Shown here piece after piece: positions 51,194 through 59,705 of a stretch of 64,000 nt of DNA. The position numbers were made by a program, and so were the translations under genes. The stretch comes from Ruminococcaceae bacterium UBA2857 (GTDB lineage: Bacteria; Bacillota; Clostridia; Oscillospirales; Acutalibacteraceae). The DNA is taken from positions 63,215 to 127,214 of the forward strand of contig DEFH01000053.1 of assembly GCA_002350705.1 (NCBI GenBank), given 5' to 3'. The first letter of the stretch is position 1; the number at the start of each line of letters is the position of its first letter. The notes beneath the pieces are model-generated. The model was not told where the DNA came from. It saw nothing but the letters and a program-made list of their open reading frames with translations, and ran no database searches.

Positions 51194-52168
51194 ATGATGC
51201 CGACGAAAAAGGGAATAGACGTTTCCTATGCACAGGGAAACATTGACTTTGCCAAAATAGACAAACAAGAAGTGGAATTTGCAATCGTGCGGAGCAGTTA
51301 CGGCTGGGAGCAGGGACAGAAAGACAGCAAATATGACAGAAATATCCGTGGCTTTCAGGAGAGAGGGATTCCCTGCGGAGCATATCACTACGCCTATGCA
51401 CAGAACACGCATGATGCCGAAAAAGAAGCAAAATATTGTCTGTCGTGTATCAAGGGTACGAAACTGGAACTGCCTGTATTTTATGATTTGGAAGATAGTT
51501 CTGTAGCCCGACTGGGAAAAAGAGCCTGTACGGATATTGCAAAGGCATTTTGTGACTATATGAAAGCAAACGGACGGCAGGCGGGAGTATATCTGAATCC
51601 GAACTGGCTGGAAAACTATGTGTACAAAGAGGAACTCATCGGAAAGTATACTTTGTGGCTGGCACAATGGGGAAGTTCAAAGCCGTCCTATCCGTGTACG
51701 TTGTGGCAGTATACCGTAGGAGCGGCAGGCTGTGTGAGAGGAATTGCCGGAGAAGTGGATTTGGACTATCTGTATGGCGATGACGAGCAAAAACAGAAAG
51801 ACGAGCATGAGGAAAAATTCAAAGCAGGGGATGCAGTGAAAATTCTTGATCCTATCGACTATGATACGGGAAAAAGATTTCAGGTATACAACGGAGTAAC
51901 GTACACGGTGATAGAAGCTGTCGGAAACAGAATTGTAATTGGAATTGACGGTCAGGTGACAGCCGCTGTCAATGCCAAATATCTTGAAAAAATCACCCCT
52001 GAGTCTCAACGCCCGAAGCGTACCTATACGTATATTATCCGAAACGGAGATACCCTGACATCCATTGCCGAAAAATATCATACCACCGTACAGCATATTG
52101 CAGAGGAAAATCATATTCAGAATCCCGATCTGATTTACAGCGGACGTATTCTGCATATTACCGTTTAG
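51194..52168 (+). CDS. GH25 lysozyme with SH3-like and LysM domains, no signal peptide
   Basis: The ATG at 51194 follows GGAGG; the longer frame upstream is unsupported. About 324 residues: GH25 catalytic domain (about 5-195) with GIDVSYAQG, VRSSYGW, YHYAYA, the acidic pair FYDLED, and LWQYT; a small SH3-like domain (about 215-272); and a C-terminal LysM (about 280-324, YTYIIRNGDTLTSIAEKY). It cleaves peptidoglycan muramidic bonds. No secretion signal is present, which is a phage-endolysin trait, so it may be a domesticated endolysin or be released by lysis. Confidence 0.88.
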   Translation: MMPTKKGIDVSYAQGNIDFAKIDKQEVEFAIVRSSYGWEQGQKDSKYDRNIRGFQERGIPCGAYHYAYAQNTHDAEKEAKYCLSCIKGTKLELPVFYDLEDSSVARLGKRACTDIAKAFCDYMKANGRQAGVYLNPNWLENYVYKEELIGKYTLWLAQWGSSKPSYPCTLWQYTVGAAGCVRGIAGEVDLDYLYGDDEQKQKDEHEEKFKAGDAVKILDPIDYDTGKRFQVYNGVTYTVIEAVGNRIVIGIDGQVTAAVNAKYLEKITPESQRPKRTYTYIIRNGDTLTSIAEKYHTTVQHIAEENHIQNPDLIYSGRILHITV

Positions 52169-52264
52169 GAAATATATGACAAAACTGCCAAATTTCTCAT
52201 ACGGGATTATATACAAAAAAAATAGTTGATTTCAATGCGATTTCAATAAAAATGCTTTCAAGTA

Positions 52265-52292
52265 TTGACAATATAGTCATAATTATTATAAA
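52265..52292 (+). promoter_or_regulatory. Promoter upstream of rny
   Basis: TTGACA, 16 bases, TATAAA. It starts an RNA that meets a terminator about 90 bases later. Confidence 0.65.
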
Positions 52293-52298
52293 ATGTAT

Positions 52299-52387
52299 GA
52301 TAGGTGAAAATGTTTTTTCACTGATGGGATGGGGTTCATCCTGTTGACTGTTTTAATCATCTCAATCACGTCGTTGAGATATTTTTA
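52299..52387 (+). ncRNA. Short leader or small RNA ahead of rny
   Basis: Starts at the promoter at 52265, contains hairpins TGAAAA/TTTTCA and GGATG/CATCC, and ends in a terminator stem ATCTCAA/TTGAGAT (52359-52380) with ATTTTTAT. No reading frame. Family not recognised. The rny gene begins 230 bases further on, so this is either an attenuated rny leader or a separate small RNA. Confidence 0.45.
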
Positions 52388-52550
52388 TAATTTTCCCAAA
52401 GTTCAAATGGTTCCGTATACACGATTCAATTTTTTACAAGCATAGAAAACAACAGATTTTCCCGAATATTTGTGTTAGAAGGAGATTTTGAAGCAAAAAA
52501 GAAAAACTGAATAAAAATATTTGACAGCGACACCTTTGAGCTGATTTTCG

Positions 52551-52574
52551 GACTGTACAGAAGTCTGTACAGTC
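52551..52574. promoter_or_regulatory. 10-bp perfect inverted repeat before rny
   Basis: GACTGTACAG and CTGTACAGTC flank AAGT, about 28 bases before the rny ribosome site (AGGAGG). It may be a regulator site or an RNA hairpin controlling rny. It is not followed by a T-run. Confidence 0.65.
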
Positions 52575-52619
52575 AAAATTTCGGAACGAAAAATGAATTG
52601 TAGGAGGTGTCAAATCAAA

Positions 52620-54173
52620 ATGGATCCGGTGCTGGCAATATTCCTGATCGTAGCAATTTCCATTATTGTAGGTGTGGTAGGTTTCTTTTTGGGTGTACAG
52701 TACAGAAAAAAGGTCGGAGAGGATAAAATCGGCTCTGCCGAAACAGAGGCTCAGAGAATTCTCGACGAGGCACAGCGTACCGCTGAGGCTACCAAAAAAG
52801 AGGCTGTGGTGGCAGGTAAGGACGAGGCTCACAAACTGCTGACCAATGCAGAGCATGAAATTGCAGACCGCCGCAAGGAAATGCAGCGTCAGGAAAGACG
52901 TATCCAACAAAAAGAAGAATCTGTTGAAAAAAAGCTGGACAGTCTGGAAAAGAAAGACGAGTCTGTTTCACAGAAGCTCAAAGCAGCGGAACAGCGTCTT
53001 GAGGAAGCCGAAAAAATCAAGCAGAGTGAGTTTGAAATGCTTGAGAAAATATCGGGACTTACCGCTGAACAGGCCAAGGCATACATTTTGAACAATCTTG
53101 ACAATGAGCTTTCCCATGAAAAGGCTGTCAAGATCATGGATTTTCAACAGAAAACCAGAGAAGAAGCCGAAAAATCGGCAAGAGAAATTATTTCGCTCGC
53201 TATCCAGCGTATTGCGGCAGACCATGTCAGTGAATCCACTGTATCGGTTGTACCGCTGCCGAATGACGAGATGAAGGGCAGAATTATCGGACGTGAGGGC
53301 AGAAATATCCGTGCCATCGAAACACTGACAGGTGTTGACCTGATTATTGACGATACACCGGAGGCAATTACCTTGTCATGCTTTGAACCCGTAAAACGTG
53401 AGATTGCCAAGGTAACGCTTGAAAAGCTGATTGCGGATGGTCGTATCCATCCCGCCAGAATCGAAGAAATGTATGAAAAGGCAAAGCGTGAAGTGGAGTT
53501 TACCATTAAATCGGAGGGTGAACGTGCCATTATTGAAGCAGGCGTCAACAATATTCATCCGGAACTGGTGAAACTGCTTGGCAGACTGCATTTCCGTACA
53601 AGCTACGGACAGAATGTGCTTGACCATTCATTGGAAGTGGCGTATCTTGCAGGAATCATGGCATCCGAGCTCGGTCTGGAGCCGACAATGGCAAGACGTG
53701 CCGGCTTGCTGCATGATATCGGAAAGGCTCTCGACCATGAAATTGAGGGCTCTCACATTGAAATCGGTGTTGACGTGGCAAGGAAATATAAGGAAAGTGA
53801 ACTGGTTGTCCATGCGATTCACGCACATCACGGTGACGTGGAAGCCAAAACCATTATTGCCTGTCTGGTACAGGCGGCAGATGCGATTTCGGCAGCCCGC
53901 CCGGGTGCAAGACGTGAGAATCTGGAAAACTATATCAAACGTCTGGAAAAACTGGAAGAGGTTGCCTCCTCTTTCAATGGTGTAGAAAGATGCTTTGCGA
54001 TTCAGGCCGGACGTGAAGTGCGTATTATTGTAAAGCCTGAGATTGTCAAAGATGATTCTATGATCCTGCTTGCCCGTGACATCTGCAAGAAGATTGAGGA
54101 AGAAGTGGAATATCCCGGTCAGATTAAAGTTAACATCATTCGTGAAAGCCGTGCCATCGAATATGCAAAATAA
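52620..54173 (+). CDS. rny: Ribonuclease Y
   Basis: The ATG at 52620 gives the typical start MDPVLAIFL; AGGAGG lies 12 bases upstream. About 517 residues: membrane helix (5-30), long coiled coil (about 35-195), KH domain (about 205-270, GRIIGREGRNIRAIE) and HD domain with HDIGKALDHE. It is the membrane-bound endonuclease that starts mRNA decay in Firmicutes. Elsewhere it neighbours ymdB, which here is on the other strand at 44.6-45.4 kb. A terminator follows at 54231. Confidence 0.95.
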   Translation: MDPVLAIFLIVAISIIVGVVGFFLGVQYRKKVGEDKIGSAETEAQRILDEAQRTAEATKKEAVVAGKDEAHKLLTNAEHEIADRRKEMQRQERRIQQKEESVEKKLDSLEKKDESVSQKLKAAEQRLEEAEKIKQSEFEMLEKISGLTAEQAKAYILNNLDNELSHEKAVKIMDFQQKTREEAEKSAREIISLAIQRIAADHVSESTVSVVPLPNDEMKGRIIGREGRNIRAIETLTGVDLIIDDTPEAITLSCFEPVKREIAKVTLEKLIADGRIHPARIEEMYEKAKREVEFTIKSEGERAIIEAGVNNIHPELVKLLGRLHFRTSYGQNVLDHSLEVAYLAGIMASELGLEPTMARRAGLLHDIGKALDHEIEGSHIEIGVDVARKYKESELVVHAIHAHHGDVEAKTIIACLVQAADAISAARPGARRENLENYIKRLEKLEEVASSFNGVERCFAIQAGREVRIIVKPEIVKDDSMILLARDICKKIEEEVEYPGQIKVNIIRESRAIEYAK

Positions 54174-54230
54174 TGCATAATTCATAATGAGTGGTGTGGG
54201 GAAGTAACCCGTAATATTGAAAATAATCAG

Positions 54231-54267
54231 GAGCAGAGAAGTTATGAAGACTTGTCTGCTCTTTTTT
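54231..54267 (+). terminator. rny terminator
   Basis: GAGCAGA pairs with TCTGCTC, followed by six T. The interval from the rny stop also contains a fragment (54172-54190) of the ATTCATA-type repeat. Confidence 0.85.
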
Positions 54268-54347
54268 GTGCAGAGAAAAAGGAGTTTGCACCCTTTGCGG
54301 ACGGCTGCATAAAATGTTGGTATAGGAACTATAAGGAGGAAAACATA

Positions 54348-55175
54348 ATGCCAGAAAATATAATTTGCAGCGGCTGTGATGACTGCTACCCCAGCGACAA
54401 AATCAAAGAGGCGGTCTGCATCAATGCCTCACGCATTTATGATTCATGCTCGGACAAGGATTGTCTGGAAGATATGCCTGTACTGCTGACAAAGCCGGGA
54501 CAGTGCATGATTGACAAAGCTGCCAATGTCCGTCTGAGTGATGTGAATGTGTGCAATGTTTCCATAGGCTTACAGCCTGTACCCTTTCATAAAGGCTTTT
54601 ATGCCGTAGACATGACTTTTTATTTTGATGTGTGTCTGGATGTGTTCATGGCTCCCAATGCCATGCCGATGCCTGTCAAAGGCTTGGCGGTGTTCTCAAA
54701 AAGAGCTGTGCTGTTCGGCAGTGACGGCAGTGTAAAGGTTTTCAGTTCGGACGGAACCCCTGAAATGCCCGATTCTGTCAATGCCCCTGCCAGAACTTGT
54801 CCGAAAGCGATTGTACAGATTGCCGAGCCCATACCGCTCTCTGCAAGGCTTGTTGACCGTAAGACACCTCCCCCGATGCCACCGTTCCGTATTCCCGAGA
54901 GTATTGTCAGAAGATACGGTGATGAGTTTTCGTCAGCCGAGGCAGAAAAACAAGTGCTTGTATCAATCGGAATATTCACGATCGTTCAGTTGGAGAGAAA
55001 TGTTCAGATGCTCATTCCTGCGTATGATTTCTGTATACCGCACAAGGAATGTGTCAGCAGTTCGGAAGACCCATGCGAGCTGTTCAGCAGTATCGACTTC
55101 CCGACAAGCGAATTTTTCCCGTCCAATATGCCCTCAGACCATAAGCGTCACAAGTGTGACAGCAGCAATGCCTGA
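54348..55175 (+). CDS. Cys-rich protein of unknown function
   Basis: The ATG at 54348 follows AAGGAGGA; the longer frame is not supported. 275 residues with 16 or so cysteines, clustered at both ends (CSGCDDCYP, CSDKDCLED; CIPHKEC, EDPCELF). The block EAVCINASRIYDSCSDKDCLED is conserved in uncharacterised clostridial proteins as I recall. No signal peptide or membrane segment. A structural role, for example in a spore coat, would fit the cysteines but is speculation. It has no clear promoter of its own between 54268 and 54347 and a strong terminator follows. Confidence 0.7.
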   Translation: MPENIICSGCDDCYPSDKIKEAVCINASRIYDSCSDKDCLEDMPVLLTKPGQCMIDKAANVRLSDVNVCNVSIGLQPVPFHKGFYAVDMTFYFDVCLDVFMAPNAMPMPVKGLAVFSKRAVLFGSDGSVKVFSSDGTPEMPDSVNAPARTCPKAIVQIAEPIPLSARLVDRKTPPPMPPFRIPESIVRRYGDEFSSAEAEKQVLVSIGIFTIVQLERNVQMLIPAYDFCIPHKECVSSSEDPCELFSSIDFPTSEFFPSNMPSDHKRHKCDSSNA

Positions 55176-55180
55176 GTAAT

Positions 55181-55220
55181 AACGGCTCTGTATGCATAAG
55201 TGTATACAGAGCCGTTTCTT
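55181..55220 (+). terminator. Terminator after the Cys-rich gene
   Basis: AACGGCTCTGTAT pairs exactly with ATACAGAGCCGTT across a 10-base loop; TTTCTTT follows. Confidence 0.88.
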
Positions 55221-55284
55221 TGCAGAAAAAACACCCCCAAACAATGAGCGGGGACAGATTTTTGCAATTTTTTTGCTTTGGTTG

Positions 55285-55314
55285 TTGCAATGCATAGGAA
55301 TCCTATGATATAAT
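55285..55314 (+). promoter_or_regulatory. Rrf2 promoter with embedded operator
   Basis: TTGCAA, 18 bases, TATAAT. The spacer holds CATAGGAATCCTATG (55293-55307), a 7-1-7 palindrome. A protein bound there would block RNA polymerase, a usual arrangement for autorepression by Rrf2-family regulators. Confidence 0.75.
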
Positions 55315-55357
55315 GGGGTTATGACATCGGATGTGAAAAAGAAGGGAGAACGACTTA

Positions 55358-55795
55358 ATGAAAATTTCAACCAAAGGCAGATACTCTTTGAGAATGCTGA
55401 TTGACCTTGCCATGCATGACAGTGACGGTTTTATCTCGCTGAAAGAAATTGCCGAAAGACAGCATATTTCCAAAAAATATCTGGAACAGATCGTGCCGCT
55501 GCTCAGCAGAGGCGGCTTGCTGAGAGCCAACAGAGGCTATCAGGGCGGCTATATGCTGTCAAAACCTGCCGACCAGTATACGTTGGGGGAGATTCTTCGA
55601 CTGACAGAGGGAAACCTGGCACCGGTTGCCTGTCTGGAGAGAGAAGTCAATGACTGTTCCCGTGCGGGAGAGTGTATGACTTTGCCTGTCTGGCAGGGCT
55701 TGTATGATGTGGTGACACGCTATCTTGACAGCATTACTTTGCAGGACATTATCGACAAAAGCCCCTCTGCACAGGGAAATGACTATTGCATTTGA
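55358..55795 (+). CDS. Rrf2-family transcriptional regulator
   Basis: 145 residues. Winged HTH (about 1-80) starting MKISTKGRYSLRMLIDLA and containing ISKKYLEQIVPLL and GYQGGYML. Three cysteines at about 92-106 (ACLE, NDCS, GECM) match the loop that holds an iron-sulfur cluster in IscR/NsrR types, so redox, NO or Fe-S status may be sensed; CymR-like members lack such a cluster. A palindrome lies in its own promoter. rmuC follows after 14 bases. Confidence 0.88.
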   Translation: MKISTKGRYSLRMLIDLAMHDSDGFISLKEIAERQHISKKYLEQIVPLLSRGGLLRANRGYQGGYMLSKPADQYTLGEILRLTEGNLAPVACLEREVNDCSRAGECMTLPVWQGLYDVVTRYLDSITLQDIIDKSPSAQGNDYCI

Positions 55796-55809
55796 CGGAG
55801 GGGAATATT

Positions 55810-57555
55810 ATGGATATAGTATTGCTTATTACAAGCATTATTATCATTGTGTTGCTGGTCATTGTCATTGTGATGATGAAAACCGGTTCGGAACAAAAGG
55901 AAATTTCCTTTCCAAGCCTTGACAATGTGAAAACACAGCTCGAAAGTATGCAGAAAGACAACAGGGATTCTCAGGCGGAACTCAGACGGGAAGTCTCCGC
56001 AAGCTTGAAAGAAAATATGTCTTTTTTAAGCGAGCAGGTCACACAGGGCCAGAGCCGTGCAGGTGACGAACAGACAAAGCAGATTGCGGCTATGGCAAAC
56101 TCACAGAGACAGCAGTTGGATATTGTGGGAAAATCACAGTTGGAACAGCTTTCTTCCATGCAGAAAAACATTGACCAAAAGCTGAACGATATGGACAGAA
56201 ATCTGACCAATCAGTTGAAACAGTTGGAAGCACGTTTTGCAACACTCGAAGCGAATACCAATTCCAAATTGACGGATATCAGAAATGACAATACCGCACA
56301 GCTTGACAAAGTGCGTCAGACCGTTGACGAAAAAATGCAGACCAATCTCGACACGATGAGCGGCAGTATTGCCAATCAGATGAAATCTCTGGAAACACGC
56401 TTTGCTACGCTGGAAGCAAACACTACAGCCAGTTTGACGGACATCCGCAATGACAATGCCGCACAGCTTGACAAAGTGCGTCAGACCGTTGACGAAAAAA
56501 TGCAGACCAATCTCGACACGATGAGCGGCAGTATCGCCAATCAGATGAAATCTCTGGAAACACGCTTTGCCACACTGGAAAGCAATATCGAAAACAAACT
56601 CCAGAATGTCAGAAACACCGTTGACAGCCAGCTGCGGGCGATTCGTGATGATAACAACAGACAGTTGGAGCAAATCAGGGGTACGGTGGATGAAAAACTC
56701 CAGAATACGCTTGAAACAAAAATGAATGAATCGTTCAGACTTGTCAGTGAACGTCTGGAACAGGTATATAAGGGACTCGGTGAAATGCAGACCGTTGCAC
56801 AGGGGGTCGGTGATCTGAAAAAAGTCCTTTCCAATGTCAAGACGAGGGGGATTTTGGGAGAGATTCAGCTTGGTGCGATTCTTAAAGAAATCCTGACTTC
56901 TGACCAGTATGATGAAAATGTCGCAACTGTTCCGAAAAGTTCGAACAGAGTGGAATTTGCCGTCAAACTGCCCGGAGCAGAGGACGGAAAATACATCTAT
57001 CTGCCGATTGACTCCAAATTCAACGGTGACAGGTTCGCTCACTTGCAGGAGGCGTATGAAACAGGCGATAAAAATATGGTTGCTGTCGCTAAAAAAGAAC
57101 TGATAGATGCCGTCAAAAAGTGTGCCAAAGATATCAGTGACAAATACATTGAACCGCCTTATACGACACAGTTTGCCATCATGTTCCTGCCGTTTGAGGG
57201 ACTGTATGCGGAAGTTGTCAACAGCAGCGGTTTGGTGGAAGAATTACAGCGTGTATACAAAGTCAATGTCGCAGGACCGTCTACCATGGCGGCTATGCTC
57301 AACTCTCTCAAAATGGGCTTCCAGACGCTCGCCATCCAGAAACGCAGCGGAGAAGTCTGGGAGGTGCTGGGAGCAGTCAAGACGGAATTCGAGAGTTTTG
57401 AAAAAGCTCTCACCGAAACCCAGGAGCGTCTCAGGAAAACAGAGGACAGTCTGGAAAAACTGGTCGGTGTGCGTACCCGTCAGATGAACCGCAAACTCAG
57501 TAAAATTGACAGACTCGATCCTGCCGAGACCTACAAAATACTGGGAAATGAGTAA
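55810..57555 (+). CDS. rmuC: RmuC family protein with repeat-expanded coiled coil
   Basis: The ATG at 55810 follows GGAGGGG. 581 residues: N-terminal membrane helix (4-24), a long coiled coil (about 35-320) and the RmuC core (about 330-530) with KTRGILGEIQLGAIL, YIYLPIDSKFNGD and PFEGLYAEV. RmuC has a nuclease-like fold and limits DNA inversions in E. coli. The coiled coil contains a 55-residue repeat (165 bp) present just over twice with near-identical DNA (about 56227-56590), indicating recent expansion. Cotranscribed with the Rrf2 gene. Confidence 0.88.
   Translation: MDIVLLITSIIIIVLLVIVIVMMKTGSEQKEISFPSLDNVKTQLESMQKDNRDSQAELRREVSASLKENMSFLSEQVTQGQSRAGDEQTKQIAAMANSQRQQLDIVGKSQLEQLSSMQKNIDQKLNDMDRNLTNQLKQLEARFATLEANTNSKLTDIRNDNTAQLDKVRQTVDEKMQTNLDTMSGSIANQMKSLETRFATLEANTTASLTDIRNDNAAQLDKVRQTVDEKMQTNLDTMSGSIANQMKSLETRFATLESNIENKLQNVRNTVDSQLRAIRDDNNRQLEQIRGTVDEKLQNTLETKMNESFRLVSERLEQVYKGLGEMQTVAQGVGDLKKVLSNVKTRGILGEIQLGAILKEILTSDQYDENVATVPKSSNRVEFAVKLPGAEDGKYIYLPIDSKFNGDRFAHLQEAYETGDKNMVAVAKKELIDAVKKCAKDISDKYIEPPYTTQFAIMFLPFEGLYAEVVNSSGLVEELQRVYKVNVAGPSTMAAMLNSLKMGFQTLAIQKRSGEVWEVLGAVKTEFESFEKALTETQERLRKTEDSLEKLVGVRTRQMNRKLSKIDRLDPAETYKILGNE
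56227..56590 (+). repeat. 165-bp tandem repeat within rmuC
   Basis: Units begin near 56227, 56392 and 56557 (the third partial). For example GCACAGCTTGACAAAGTGCG occurs at 56296 and again at 56461. The repeat keeps frame and heptad pattern, lengthening the coiled coil by 55 residues per unit. Confidence 0.85.
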
Positions 57556-57571
57556 AAAATGAAAAAAAATC

Positions 57572-57600
57572 TTGCATATTTGTTTATGATGTGGTAAAAT
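57572..57600 (+). promoter_or_regulatory. Promoter of the rimP-nusA-infB operon
   Basis: TTGCAT, 17 bases, TAAAAT. The leader of about 90 bases includes a strong hairpin. Confidence 0.75.
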
Positions 57601-57629
57601 ATGTAATAGTAGTAATGATGTTAGTTGAC

Positions 57630-57655
57630 AAAAGAGTGGGGCGACCCGCTCTTTT
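57630..57655 (+). promoter_or_regulatory. Leader hairpin of the rimP-nusA operon
   Basis: AAAAGAGTGGG pairs with CCCGCTCTTTT (one G-T pair) around GCGA, ending in four T. It looks like an attenuator; since nusA in this operon encodes a termination/antitermination factor, feedback through this hairpin is plausible. Confidence 0.65.
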
Positions 57656-57698
57656 ATCGTTAATGAGACAAAAATACTTTTGGGAAACGGAGATTTTT

Positions 57699-58187
57699 AT
57701 GACAGACAAGAAAAAAAAGAGTAAAGGCAATACAGTGGAACTCGTGACACAACTTGTACAGCCAATCGTGGAAGAATTAGGTCTGACATTGTGGGACGTG
57801 CGTTTTGTCAAAGAGGGGGCTATGTGGTATCTGCGGATTTTTATCGACAAGCCGAGCGGTATTACCATAGAGGACTGCGAAAATGTGACAAGAGCCGTCG
57901 ACAAGCCGTTGGATGACCTTGATCCCATTGAGCAGAATTACTGTCTGGAGGTGTCATCCCCCGGCATTGAAAGAGAACTTCTCAAAGAAGAACATTTTGA
58001 TGCATTTCTGGGAGCACCGGTCATGCTCAAACTGCACCGCCCCGATGAAAACGGCAGTCGTGAACTGAAAGGAACACTGATTGCTCACGACAGGGAAACG
58101 GTTACTGTCATTCTGGAAAACGGCACCCAATCTGTAATAAATAAAAAAGATGCCGTATATATTAAACTAGACGATTTTAATCTTTGA
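57699..58187 (+). CDS. rimP: Ribosome maturation factor RimP
   Basis: The ATG at 57699 follows GGAG; the 36 extra codons upstream overlap the leader hairpin. 162 residues with LGLTLWDVRFVKEG, YLRIFIDKPSGI, and CLEVSSPGIERELL, the family signature. RimP helps 30S subunit assembly. The Lys-rich first ten residues are unremarkable. First gene of rimP-nusA-ylxR-ylxQ-infB. Confidence 0.94.
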   Translation: MTDKKKKSKGNTVELVTQLVQPIVEELGLTLWDVRFVKEGAMWYLRIFIDKPSGITIEDCENVTRAVDKPLDDLDPIEQNYCLEVSSPGIERELLKEEHFDAFLGAPVMLKLHRPDENGSRELKGTLIAHDRETVTVILENGTQSVINKKDAVYIKLDDFNL

Positions 58188-58202
58188 TGGAGGAATGGAA
58201 AG

Positions 58203-59387
58203 ATGAAAAAGAAACCCGTAAAACAGCCGGAAACCAACAAAAATCCGGAACTTTATGAAGCTCTGGCCGCAATGGAAAAGGAAAGAGGCATTTCTGTAGA
58301 GTATATGCTGGCTCAGATTCAGAAAGCAATCGTGACAGCCTGTAAAAATACTTACGGCGGCAATGAGGATGTGCTTATCAGAATGGAACCCGATACAGGC
58401 GTTTTTGAGGTATTTCTGAATAAGGAAGTTGTGGAGGAAGTCCTTGATTCCAACCGTGAAATTCAGCTTGACGAGGCAAGAAAAATCAACCCTGCCGCTC
58501 ATCTCGAAGATAAAGTCGGCATTAAACTCGATCCGAAGGATTTCGGAAGAATCGTGGTCCAGACAGCCAGAAATATTATCCGTCAGGGTATCCGTGACGG
58601 GGAAAAGGGACAGGCTTTGGCAGAATATCAGAGCAAACTCAAAGAAATTGTGACCGCTACCGTGGAACAAATCGACAAAGCAACAGGCAATGCTACTGTC
58701 CGGCTGGGCAAGTCCATTGCGATTCTCCCTAAAAATGAACAAGTGCCCGGTGAGGTTATCAACGAAAACGATCAGATCAAAGTTTATATTATTGATATCA
58801 AAACAGGCGGCAAAGAACCTCGTGCATTGATTTCCCGCACACATCCCGAACTCGTCAAGAGACTGTTTGAGTCGGAAGTGCCTGAAATCTTTGATGGTAC
58901 TGTGGAAATCAAATCGATTTCTCGTGAGGCGGGCTCCAGAACAAAACTGGCAGTTGCCAGCCGTGATGAAAATGTGGATGCTGTCGGAGCGTGTATCGGT
59001 CCCAAGGGACAGAGAGTCAGCACTATTGTGGAAACACTTAACGGTGAGAAAATTGATATTGTGGAATACAGTGAAGATCCGGTGAAATTTGTTACAGCCG
59101 CCCTTTCTCCTGCGGAAGTGGTAAGGGTGGATATTGATCCCAACGCAGAAAAATCCTGCAAGGCAACGGTACCTGACAGTCAGCTTTCCTTGGCAATCGG
59201 CAACAAGGGACAGAATGTGCGTCTTGCTGCCAAGCTGACAGGATGGAAAATTGATATTCGTCCCGAAAGCGGCTTCTTCGGTGAGGAAGAGCAAGCAAAG
59301 GAAACAGACACACAAACCACAGCAGAAGAAATAACGGCTGTTCCATCCCAAGAAACAACCACCGAAACAGAAACTGCCGAAGAATAA
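58203..59387 (+). CDS. nusA: Transcription factor NusA
   Basis: 394 residues: N-terminal RNA polymerase-binding domain (about 1-130), S1 domain (about 135-200), then KH1 and KH2 with GACIGPKGQRV and LAIGNKGQNVRLA. A short Thr/Glu-rich tail replaces the acidic repeats of E. coli NusA, as usual in Firmicutes. It modulates pausing, termination and antitermination. Fifteen bases after rimP. Confidence 0.95.
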   Translation: MKKKPVKQPETNKNPELYEALAAMEKERGISVEYMLAQIQKAIVTACKNTYGGNEDVLIRMEPDTGVFEVFLNKEVVEEVLDSNREIQLDEARKINPAAHLEDKVGIKLDPKDFGRIVVQTARNIIRQGIRDGEKGQALAEYQSKLKEIVTATVEQIDKATGNATVRLGKSIAILPKNEQVPGEVINENDQIKVYIIDIKTGGKEPRALISRTHPELVKRLFESEVPEIFDGTVEIKSISREAGSRTKLAVASRDENVDAVGACIGPKGQRVSTIVETLNGEKIDIVEYSEDPVKFVTAALSPAEVVRVDIDPNAEKSCKATVPDSQLSLAIGNKGQNVRLAAKLTGWKIDIRPESGFFGEEEQAKETDTQTTAEEITAVPSQETTTETETAEE

Positions 59388-59406
59388 AACGGGAAAGGGG
59401 GATACT

Positions 59407-59703
59407 ATGCACCAGAAAAAAATACCGATGCGAAAATGTACCGGCTGCAATGAAATGAAGGAAAAAAAACAGCTTGTCAGAGTGGTGAAAGCTCCCGATC
59501 AGGTGGATGAAAACGGAGAAATACTCCAAAAAGGAGATATCTTTGTCGATATGACGGGAAAAAAATCGGGAAGAGGTGCTTATGTATGCCCGAATCCCGA
59601 CTGTCTGAAAGCAGCCAGAAAAGCAAGACGCTTTGAAAGAGCTTTCTCCTGCAAAATACCTGATGAAGTGTATGAGCAGCTTGAAAAACAGTTAGGAGGC
59701 TGA
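59407..59703 (+). CDS. ylxR: YlxR (DUF448) RNA-binding protein
   Basis: 98 residues with the family start IPMRKCTGCNEMKEKKQLVRVV, given in parts as MRKCTGC and KKQLVRVV, and GRGAYVCPNPDCLKAA. In Bacillus the family member (RnpM) binds RNase P RNA. A slightly longer central loop (about 35-50) is present. Stop is followed two bases later by the next start. Confidence 0.92.
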   Translation: MHQKKIPMRKCTGCNEMKEKKQLVRVVKAPDQVDENGEILQKGDIFVDMTGKKSGRGAYVCPNPDCLKAARKARRFERAFSCKIPDEVYEQLEKQLGG

Positions 59704-59705
59704 AT

